A DNA stretch of 64,000 bases, from the NCBI GenBank assembly GCA_032207245.1, contig CM063502.1, forward strand, positions 140,915,321-140,979,320, in the 5' to 3' direction. Numbering within the stretch: the first letter of the stretch is position 1; each line of letters begins with the position of its first letter. The notes under the pieces are model-generated. The model was not told the origin of the DNA. It ran no database searches and saw only the letters and a list, made by a program, of their open reading frames with translations. Shown one piece after another: positions 50,514-64,000 of this stretch. The DNA comes from Pardosa pseudoannulata (taxonomy: Eukaryota > Arthropoda > Arachnida > Araneae > Lycosidae). The translations under genes and the position numbers were made by a program.

Positions 50514-50890
50514 CAGGGCCGGAACTTGGTCCTTTGGAGTCCTTGACAAAAAAAGTAGGATGCACTCTAGTCCAGAAATGCACCAATTGCCTTCTTCTTT
50601 ACAACCGCAGCACCTCCCCGGTGTCAATCAAAGAAATTTGCAAGGGGGAAGGAAGAAAGAAAAAAAGCCGGCTCAGCCGCTTTAAGAGCGTTTTCGTGAA
50701 CGGAGAAAAAGCCGGCTCAGCCGCTTTAAGCACGGTTTCAGAGATAGGGAAAAATCCGGCTCAGACGCTTATAGGGTTAAAGAAGAGAAGAAAATTTTTT
50801 TCTAAGATGGAAAGAAAGGGTTTTTCAACTTTATGGACTAGTTTACAAGTTTACAAAATATCTCATCTCAAAGAAATAATACAGAAATAA
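50514..50890 (+). other. GC-rich segment beginning with a hAT-like terminus
   Basis: The segment begins CAGGGCCGGAACTTGG, and CAGGGCCGG is typical of hAT (Tip100/Zaphod-like) terminal repeats. A matching inverted end was not found nearby. A 127-codon plus frame (50507-50890) spans it, but much of its peptide is generated by the tandem repeat inside and is lysine-rich without motif. I treat it as repeat-derived, not as a gene. Confidence 0.3.
50661..50785 (+). repeat. GC-rich minisatellite, three copies of a 44-bp unit
   Basis: The core CCGGCTCAG(C/A)CGCTT recurs at 50668, 50712 and 50756, an exact 44-bp spacing. Each copy is preceded by an A-rich stretch (GGAGAAAAAG or similar). Copies 1 and 2 share 20 bases around the core; copy 3 has several changes. 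GCCGGC is itself palindromic. Confidence 0.9.
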
Positions 50891-51039
50891 AAGATACTTC
50901 TGAAACATGAGGCGCCGGGAGATACCATCAGCAATTGAAGACAAGTTTTCCAATCAAGAAATATTTCAGGTATCATCTAGCTGTGTAACATTAGTCATCT
51001 AATGTCGACACCTATCATATCCAAACTAATAGATTTTAA

Positions 51040-51690
51040 GAACGCTTCAACAAAATATTAGGTGGCATGTTATCTAGGCTTGTAACTTGACAAGATATTG
51101 AGTTCGGAACCTCTATTTGCAACACTGCTAATGAAGGACTAACTACATTCATACCATTTTATTTACTCCGTGGCTGAGGAGTCGAATCACCGTTCGGCAC
51201 TTTTTTTCTACAACCCTGATGTGAAGAGCTGTTATATCAAATATCTTATCATAAAAGCCAAGGACGGTCAGTTATGCAAACTACGAACGTTAAAGACATA
51301 CGAAAAGGACCACAGGCGTTATAATTTTAAGTACAACCCTGTTGGAAAATGAGTCTGTCTGAGAAAGAGTTTTTCTTAAATATATCCCGGTTCATACGGA
51401 ATACGAAAATTATCTGAAGAAACTTACGAGGTACAAGATTATGAACCTACATCAAGACACTGGAAAACGAAAGATGTATTCCATATGTATAGAATGAAAC
51501 CCTTTTACTACCCTAAACTACAACCACATCATCCAGGTGGTGACTCTTCAATATGTAAAGTTGGGCGGTATGACGATAATACGCCTATTACCAGTCGAAA
51601 AAAGTAATTCACTGGACCATATGCATGTTCAAGATCCAAAGTTTCAAATTCGGCAAACTAGGACCAGCAAGACTGTGTTCTTCCAAGGAG
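51040..51690 (+). pseudogene. Decayed gypsy integrase C-terminal region
   Basis: From about 51040 the plus strand reads, through several frames and stops, the end of the integrase core. TPFYLLRG-like sequence appears near 51155, followed by LCKLRTLKTYEKDHRRYNFK at about 51273-51332 and NPVGK before a stop. Then comes the GPY/F-type domain: YPGSYGIRKLSEETYEVQDY (about 51382-51443), RHWKTKDVFHMYRMKPFYYP to about 51515. The final motif of a DNA-binding tail with MKP is typical of arachnid gypsy elements as I recall them. Stops and frameshifts show it is inactive. No reverse transcriptase lies directly upstream. Confidence 0.8.
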
Positions 51691-51695
51691 GGAGT
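51686..51695 (+). promoter_or_regulatory. Polypurine tract next to the 3' LTR
   Basis: AAGGAGGGAG lies directly before the putative LTR start TTATGACG. A purine run at this place primes plus-strand synthesis in LTR retrotransposons. Confidence 0.6.
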
Positions 51696-51696
51696 T

Positions 51697-51990
51697 ATGA
51701 CGATTGAAATCTTTTACCAGACTTCCGAGCCAGACATTGCCGGCTAAAATTTGCGCATAAGCTCAGCGGTAATATTAAATTATTCTGTTGATTCTAGAAG
51801 TTAGTAAAGTTAGTAAAGCTTCCGCTTACTGAAACGGTGTTCCCGAATATGGTATAAAATAGCAAATAGCTCAGTTTGTTGGTTAATTCTGTCTGTCAAG
51901 AGATGAGCGTTCAATAAGGGTTTCCCTTTCAGGCTTTTAGAATGTCCTTATCATTCCAGACCTATATACTCTACAATATTTTGCACATCC
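51697..51990 (+). mobile_element. 3' LTR of the gypsy integrase relic
   Basis: It follows the polypurine tract and carries the same ordered blocks as the LTR at 41.64-41.93 kb: TTCTAGAAGTTAGTAAAG, GTTCCCGAATAT, GGTATAAAA (TATA box, 51851-51859), CTCAGTTT (51870-51877) and a degenerate CAATAAGG. The right end is approximate and no target duplication was identified. Confidence 0.6.
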
Positions 51991-52244
51991 AATGTTTTTA
52001 AAGTGTTCAAAATGAAAAAAATATGCAAAGCATAATTTATTAAATACCTCCTTACATTTAGGACAATAATTATTCTCAGAATCGAAAATGCAGAGAGAGA
52101 AAAATGAATTTCTGGATTATATATTTTCAAAACAATTTTTAAAAAAAAACCCAGTTTGCATATTTTAATATTATTTATACCATGAGCAGGCGTAGAACAT
52201 TGGCCTCATGTATATACGCAGTGGATCATATTAAACCCAGCCTA

Positions 52245-56655
<4,411 letters not shown>

Positions 56656-59137
56656 TTAGATATTACGTGAGTTACTTACGAATGCTCTGTTTTCAGTAGT
56701 TTGTAAATCAATCTTAATAGAGGAATGCTACTAGATTGAATGAAGTGGTTTTTTTAAATTTAAATCTAAATTTTTTAATATACTTATGCCATTTATGCCA
56801 TAACATAAACTGTAATGGCGTATCCAATAAGTTAATTTTAAATTTATAACATTTATATTTTATGTGTAAGTCTTGTAAATCTTCATATTTTAAATAATCC
56901 TTTAAATACCTATTATTTTAAAGGATAATGTTAATTATGGTTCTTTCTAGGTTATATTATAGACACATCTTAACAGAGAATGATGATCCTCATTATTAAT
57001 CCCTTGGTGCAAGAAGTAAACTTATGGAAAAAATCTAATATTTCTTTAGTTCTTTTTGCTATTTATCAAGGGGAGTAAATTTTTCTTCGTTGTACTTATC
57101 GTATACAATTTGATAAAATGGCCATTTTTAGGGTAAGACAAATACTGGAGATATATATTTTTGTAATATCGTTTCATGGAACTGGGGTGTTTTCTCATAT
57201 TTATTTCATTTTGCAATAGCAGGTGCTCTTTTTGTGTTCCTTATTAATAATAAATATTTTACAAAAGTTATTTTGCCATTTCTGACATTAATGCATTTTT
57301 TCCAGAGCTTGAAAACTTTAATTTTACGAGGAAAATCATATTTGTTAGATGGAAAAATTATAAAATATGTCAAAAATACAAATTTACTATATTTGTGAAT
57401 TATGTGGCAATCATAAATTGGAAATAGAGAAAAAATCGTTTCTGTAGTGCAAATAAGCTATGAAATCATTGTTTTGCCTCAAGTCGTGGGGAATTCTATT
57501 TTTGAATTTGATAATCAGATAAACATTTTATGCACACAGAACAATTTAATTGGTTGTACTAATAATAGATAGCATCATAGAAACGTACTAGAGGCTCAAG
57601 AAATAAGTGGCTTCCACAGAACTGCTGTTCCAATAATTGAACACGAGACATACATTGGTTACCTGCCTACATAAAATTCTGATTGTTAGTTTATAGAGAA
57701 TGATTTTTAAATGCAAAAATCTTAGGTGATGCTTTATCATTCACAGTAGTTTTATTTATTTTGTCTCCTTTCATAGCGTTCTTTCATAACTATTTCACGA
57801 GGAAATATGTAGTTTTTGTTGATAATGAACATTTATATGTACTCATTTTATTATTATTAAAAACAAATTAGTAAGTATTATTTTGAACTAAAGATTATAT
57901 TTTTGCTTAAGATCAAGCAAATATAGATTAAGATTTTATTCTTAAAACTGTAAATATTTCTGTTCTTGTTACCGAGATAAATTTCTGAGCATCATTAGAA
58001 AAAAGAATTAATATTTGGATGTAATGAGATTATTGAATACAAATGACAAGTCTCTTTTTTTTATCGCAATTTACTTTAAAACTATCTTTACGGTTACTAA
58101 TATGTGAGCATTATAAAGTTATAAAAGAGGACATTGTTTAAATTATGCAAAAGGGAAAGTACTGTTTAACTTATAATGCTTACAGATATTTTTCCAGTTT
58201 TGGGGAGTTTTTCACACTGGGCTTTGAAAGTGTGCCTTCGGTTTTATTGCTTCGTTAAACTCAAGGCATCCTAAAACACTGTAGAGAAATCAAGTATGCA
58301 TTTCGCAGAAACGTGACATTTATATATGTAATGAGGTTCATGTACTTTTCCCCAGATTCTAAAGCCTTATCCATCTTTTCACTGTTTGTTTTTCTCGGAT
58401 GCATGGAAAAGGCGTTACTCTGTAAAGTTTCTAAAAATGTGCAATGAATACGTAATTTTGGTCTGTTTTTGAAAATCTTCTTATGGGCATTTTAAAGCTT
58501 AGAATAGGTTTATTTATAAAATATTAAGTAAAGGTGTGTGTGAAAGTATAAATATTATGTATACTAATAAATGTATGGCTCGTTATTAATAATGTGGATT
58601 TACTTATAGGTAATTTCTGAATAGGTTTAGGTAAACAAGGATACAAGCTCAGCACAGTTTCGTACACATAACTTACATATTTATAAAAAAATAAATAAAC
58701 CAACACTTATGAATCTCTTACATACAATTTCATAGTTTTTTTTATATTAATTTTTAAGAGAAATGGGTAAAGAGTTTTAAGAAAACATGTCTTTTTTTTT
58801 ACAAAAAATTAATGTAAGGGCAAGTAGAAATGTTCATTTGAAATATTTTGCATTTAATAAAAACTATTTTACGAGTTATTTTTCTAGTTTGTATTATTTT
58901 TTTTACTAATAAGTTTAGTTGAATGTAGAGTTTAATCTTTTCTAAATGCATAAACTACAGATTAAAAATTCTAATATATTTTGTTACATTTATATTACAT
59001 TTTACTTTCTGGAGAAATGTTATGGTTTTTAGCTTTTTATTATAATTTTGCTCAATTTTGTACAAAGGAAAAGTTTTAAAGTATATTTTCTCGGCTTTCT
59101 TTTGTAGTATTTAACAGAGTTAAAAGTCACAACCTAA
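56656..59137. other. AT-rich sequence, nothing recognised
   Basis: No supported gene, RNA or transposon. Positions 58190-58440 are slightly GC-richer without coding potential. Confidence 0.55.
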
Positions 59138-59269
59138 TACAGTAGAACCTCGATGTAACGACCCCCTGTGGGACCAACATCATATGGTCGTTGTAACGAA
59201 TTGAAAAAAAAATAAAATAAATTGAGCATTGAAATGATGATACAGTACATACCCAGAGAATACTTCGAA

Positions 59270-59655
59270 TTATTTGTATTTCCATTACTGAATTTTTGAA
59301 AAAAGGCTTTGATTGACGCCTGTTTCTAGTTCATTTGGGAATTTTTCATTATCACTGATTCCATATCCTTGAGATTTTGAAGATCTTCAGAATTAAATTG
59401 TCCTTCAAAATATTGACGCAAGGCATTGATTGCACTGAATGCTTATTTTTCATTCACTTTTTCAAAAGCTTGGACGATTTCTTCTCTGTCGTCGGAATCG
59501 CAGATTCCTTCATTTCTAGTAATACGGGCAATAAAATCGTCCTCATTCAAATTTACTTCACAGGACTGTAAAGTTTCGTCTACCGCAACAAACTCATCTA
59601 AAGATAATTGAAGATCCGGAAATCTGACACTGAGGAGCTGGGTCATTTCATTAGT
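59270..59655 (-). pseudogene. C-terminal remnant of a pogo/Tigger-like transposase
   Basis: On minus, from about 59646 the frame reads LQLSLDEFVAVDETLQSCEV then DFIARITRNEG, and an acidic stretch to 59443. After a stop it continues INALRQYFEGQFNSEDLQNL toward 59350. The acidic linker followed by an ALxxLRxYFE helix is the usual end of Tigger-type transposases. The CENP-B-like DNA-binding and DDE catalytic parts are absent. Confidence 0.7.
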
Positions 59656-59774
59656 GCCTGGAGTGTCATCTACCTAGGACATCAATGTCGTACTTGACGA
59701 AAGGGTCCCTTTAAGCAGATACAAAGAGAGGAGTACAGGTTTCTTGAAGCTGCACCACAGTACAATAATTTTAA

Positions 59775-60408
59775 CCCTCCGAGTGGAACACACCGACTAA
59801 AAAAAGTCTCCAAAAATACGCTAAAGTTTAATTGTGTCAATGGACAAAGCGTTCTATGATTTTTTTACTTCACCCGTTGCCAACTAGAATGGAATACAGG
59901 AAACCCACCCTCGATATTGTCCCTTTACTTCCGGTTATAAATAGGTATATAAATAGTTATTATAGATTGTTAATTTGTAATACATATAAAGTTCGCAAGT
60001 CTCGAAGATCATCCCATAAGAAATAATGGATTTTCAAAGTACAAATAAAAATATTCTTTAAGAGAATTATTTATATTTCTTTACGAAGTCATCCAAGCTA
60101 TTTAAGTGGTGCAATTAGAGATACATCTGTTACCGCAAACGAAATACTTCGAAATAGATATTTACAAAGCCATGAAAAGCTATCAGCGTCTTTGTGCCTC
60201 AGGGAGTAGGGGTGCATCCCTCAATAAATGTCAATCAAAGAGGGATGCAGTTTCTAAACAATCGACCTGAACCTCCTACCTCAAACACTGGCAGAAATGT
60301 ACATTACATCCATTTCGGAACGTTTTTGGAGGTCGAAAATTGTACGTCTAAACAGCTTTGAAGACATCATTGGTTTAGCGGAATTGTACGTGCGAACCGC
60401 TTAGAGGG
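59775..60408. mobile_element. TTAA-flanked piggyBac-like MITE nested in the pogo-like element
   Basis: The left end CCCTCCGAGTGGAACACACC and the reverse complement of the right end CCCTCTAAGCGGTTCGCACG match at about 14 of 20 positions. TTAA lies exactly outside each (59771-59774 and 60409-60412), the target duplication of piggyBac-type transposons, which also favour CCC termini. The 634-bp interior has no transposase frame; a 64-codon plus frame at 59832-60026 has no motif. It sits between the transposase remnant and the right terminus of the host element, so it inserted later. Confidence 0.75.
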
Positions 60409-60605
60409 TTAAAAAGCCCACTTGCTCACGAGTTCTGCGGTCTAAAATTGGCTGTCGCTCTAAAGAAAAATAATGCGATTCTGGTCGTTGTAATGATTCA
60501 AAATTAACATTATTTCTATGGTAAAATAATTGGGACTTTTTAAGATGGTCGTTCTAACGAAGGGGTCGTTGTATCGTGGGGTCGTTAAAAAGAGGTTCTA
60601 CTGTA

Positions 60606-63600
60606 ATTTCTTTTAATTCCTTAGTTAAAACTAAATAAAATGAATTTTGCAGATAAATTTTGTAATAATTATGTGAAATATGCATCTGAATAACTTTTAA
60701 GCTTAAATGTGGGTTAATTACATGCAATATCATTATGAGAACCAAAATAATGATTTTCAAGTAAATTAAGACTTCTAACTTAACAAAAATAGTAGGAACA
60801 AATTTCTCTTGTAAACGAACCTGTGAACTAGAATTTTTTGCACCATTAATTTTGTTCGACTATTAAATAACTTTCCAGCATGTACTTATTAAGAATTTTA
60901 AAGGACATTTTGAAACTTCAAGTATCTAGTAATCTATTATATCACTGATAACGTAAAATTCTGAACTGCTCTATCAACATCTAGAAATATATCACTGGCA
61001 ATAGATAAGGAAGATCTGGTAACGAAGTTATTAATATGGTTATCTTTAAACAATTTATGGCCGTATAAACAAATACATTCTATCTGTTTTCATCAAAAAA
61101 ATTCCCTTATTTTGTAAGAATTTTATACGAATTTTGGCGGAAAAAATGGCCTAAACTAGATTCAATTCTTTATCCTGAAGTTCGTATGCTACATTTTCCT
61201 TCCAAACATGATATGCCGCAGATAAAATTAATTTCTTTGAGACTAGATTAATGATTTTCCTAGGGGATTCATTCAGTTCAGTTAGAAACACGAAAGCATT
61301 CAGCCTTGATTTATTTTTATATCTAGCATAAATATGGTTTACTCCGCGATGCAGATTATTTTTGAGGTTCTTTTGTTTCGTATTCAATAATATTTAAAAT
61401 TATGAGGTATACCAGAAAATATTCATTGTTCCCTATGCGTAAGTTTACATACCTTCATATGAAGTTTTTTTTATGACATAATTTCGTAATAAACTTTCTG
61501 ATAAATTAATTATTGTTGTAATATGAAATATGTATGATTAACGTAATGATTTATGATTATGATAATGATAATGTATGATATATGATAACGTATATATGAT
61601 TAACATAACTATATTTAATACACTCAGCATAATTTATGTAATATGGACATACAATTAATAGTTGAACTGGGGTGTAAATTTGATATTAATATGACTGTGT
61701 GTTGCACTTTGGGCTTGATAAACAGTTTTAGTTCTTGTAAGAGAATATATTGAGTATTATACTTTAACATATAAACACCACGAAGACGATGATTTACTTC
61801 AAACCGAATATGTTTAAAATTAGGCAAAGATAGAACCTACAATTTCCGTTTTTTTTGTTACTTTTTCTGATAAAATGTATAAACACATGTATAAACCAGC
61901 ACAACTAATGGCTACGTTGTTGAAATGTTACATTCTATAACACTGAAAGGTCAAATGGCCAGACAACTTCCAGACATGTAGTAACTTTTAATGAATACCA
62001 TAGCAAAGTTTTTCCGTTTCATGTATCTCTAGTTTTTCATAATCATGGAAATGAAATCCCTTACAGTAAGCAGTAAGGAATAGATAAGCATTAATACTAT
62101 GATCTACAAAAATATTTTAAGATTTCCATGTTCATGCTAAAGAAAGTTGTCAGTAACCATGCTTCAACTGTAAGATAACTATGGAATAATACCTATCATT
62201 CATTGAAATAGAGGAATATACATAGTGGATATAATAAAATAAACAAATTTAGTATGTGTTTAAACAATGTGGGTGGGTGATCTTAAGTACAATGATCGGT
62301 TATCCGGGATTTTAAATCTCATATTCCCCCAAACATGACAAATCAAGATCCATTTGTGTGTCAAAAGTAGGGAAATTTTAAAGTTGCACTTTGCCTCAGC
62401 AAAGAAAAGAAATCAAGATTCAAGTATCAATAATTTATATCTAAAGTTTCTTGAATATTATCATGAAATATTTTGGTATTTTGTTATTGAAACTCTAAAT
62501 TCAACCTTTATTTAATATCTTATGTATTTTATAATACATACAGTTTTTCACTACATATGGTTACGATAAAGAGTGTGCTAAGAGAAAGTATAAACTTTAT
62601 CCATTGCTTTCCTACTTACTATGACCAATTAGAATTGTTTTAGAAATTATACTCCATAATTTATTTTCCAATAAACATGTTTCAAGATTTGTGTTTACTT
62701 GAACCTAAACACAAAAGAAATTTTAAATAAATTATTTAGTTTAGTAAAAAATACTTGAATATTTTCCTACGTAAGATTCAGCTTACGGGAGAGTAACAGT
62801 CGTAGCTACACCGAGAGGTACTTTTAAAAGCCTATTTAAAACATATAAGAATATCAGTGCTAGGAATGACAATCGTACGCATGTACTCTAGTAAACATTC
62901 GTCTTGCATTTCCCATCCATCCATTAAATGTCAAAACCATCTAGAATTCCATTCTTAAAAAATGTTGACTGAAAAATATAAAATTTATACAGGCTTAGTT
63001 TCAATTATTAATTGTATGGTTCCTTTCCTAGAAATACTCATAAACTAATTTTAATTTTCAGTCTGCAATCCACATTTATTTCTTAATATTCTCATTCTTA
63101 TAAAAGTTTTTAGTACATTAATTTTAAATTTTCAGCCTAATAAAGATTCAATCACTTATTTATTATAACTTTCAAATGATTATAAAGTATTAGTTTTGCG
63201 ATATCCATATATCTATTTACTTAAAATTATTAAAAGCTTTTTAGAATACGTCAGTACATTTTTTTCTGATTTTCTTTATATTATATTGTAATTAATTTTC
63301 CCAAAAATAATTTTAGGCTCCAAATGTCTTCATTAAACTAGCTTAAGAGAAATATACTTTTTTTAAAAATTCGCAGTATTTACATACATTTATTTATTCT
63401 CCCATAATTGAAAAAGAATAAATATTTAAATCCTAATTTAAAATCATATTAATTGGTATTAATGAATTGCTTCAATTACTTTTCAATACAAAAAATAAGG
63501 TATACTTAAAATTTCTTAGGATTAAATACAAATGTATCTTCAGTTATTTTTCTTTTCCCACTAACAAAATGAAGTTTCATATAATATATTTCATTTTTAT

Positions 63601-64000
63601 CTCTGGAAAAAATCCTAATTTACCGATTCAATAAACATTACGAAGTCGGGCGAAATTTAAATAAAATATCTTGTAAGAGAAAAAATGTTATTTAAACTGT
63701 AAGATTTTCTAAATAATAAATATATTAAAGAAATAATAAAAGTCTAGATTAAAATATTCATTTTTGATTATTTAAGTATTTTATACGTCATTTATTATTC
63801 TATGCAATTTATTACTTATTCTAATTGAATAAACTAATATTTTAATTCTACCAAATATCTTAAATTTACGTTAATTTCACACTATTCTGCTAGAGAATAA
63901 GCATTTTGGATATTTTAAATTATTTATAAATCAGTATAATTTTTCTTTACAAAATGTGTATGCAATATAAATTATCTTTTTAAGAAGAATAGTCATTGTT
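60606..64000. other. AT-rich sequence, nothing recognised
   Basis: No coding, RNA or transposon signature. ATGATTAACGTA/ATGATAATG-type low complexity occurs at 61530-61620. The minus frame at 61151-61387 (78 codons) has no motif. Confidence 0.55.

Larger units (their letters stand above)
59140..60603 (-). mobile_element. Pogo/Tigger-like DNA transposon, containing a nested insertion
   Basis: The left end starts CAGTAGAACCTCGATGTAAC, and the reverse complement of the right end starts CAGTAGAACCTCTTTTTAAC. Both continue with ACGACCCC. TA occurs immediately outside both ends (59138-59139 and 60604-60605), the pogo-type target duplication. Sub-terminal GTCGTTGTAACGA repeats occur near both ends. 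The span is 1464 bp, of which 634 bp are a later insertion. Only the transposase C-terminus remains, so this is an internally deleted copy. Confidence 0.88.

Overview
This window is AT-rich eukaryotic DNA with no host protein-coding gene that I can support. Almost everything recognisable is simple-sequence repeat or transposon debris. Several decayed proteins look like families common in araneomorph spider genomes: a Tc1/mariner-superfamily transposase with very long inverted repeats, and Ty3/gypsy pol with the integrase ending seen in many arachnid elements. Together with the long (TA)n tracts and the low gene density, this suggests an arthropod, probably a spider. The assignment rests on recalled family resemblance and was not confirmed by any search. 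A run of exactly 100 N (44075-44174) shows this is scaffolded draft assembly.

Layout. 1-17 kb: AT-rich sequence with (TA)n tracts at 106, 5539, 7655 and 14757, a 195-bp MITE at 4321-4515 and a GC-richer pocket at 10760-11240. 17-26 kb: a fold-back repeat (about 17128-17290), a mariner copy with an internal deletion (20976-21936), and two diverged direct copies of an unknown ~440-bp unit (24028 and 24899), each ending in (TA)n. 26-37 kb: mostly featureless, apart from a perfect hairpin (29950-29988), an LTR-like block (30250-30576) and two copies of a tRNA-derived SINE, one with a perfect 10-bp target-site duplication. 37-41.2 kb: a mariner relic (37.7-38.1 kb), then a (CA)n/(TA)n tract running directly into a complete 1772-bp Tc1/mariner-type element with ~217-bp inverted repeats and a dead transposase.

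41.6-52 kb: gypsy LTR retrotransposon remains. An LTR, gag and reverse transcriptase/RNase H run into the assembly gap. Integrase C-terminus, polypurine tract and a related LTR lie at 51.0-52.0 kb. Between them are a third SINE copy, a pogo-like terminal fragment against (TA)n and a GC-rich stretch with a 44-bp minisatellite. 53.7-56.7 kb: a Tc1 relic joined to (TA)n, and a composite repeat with a tRNA-like segment and a LINE-like tail. 59.1-60.6 kb: a pogo/Tigger-like element with intact termini and TA duplications, itself carrying a nested TTAA-flanked piggyBac-like insertion. The last 3.4 kb show nothing recognisable.

No genes here work together in a pathway. What the window offers is a layered transposition history: TA-targeting families around (TA)n tracts, one element nested in another, and a SINE family with a datable insertion. 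I found no convincing new protein-coding system. The best candidates for undescribed elements are the 195-bp MITE, the 439-bp direct-repeat unit, the fold-back repeat, the composite repeat at 56.2-56.7 kb and the TTAA-flanked insertion.
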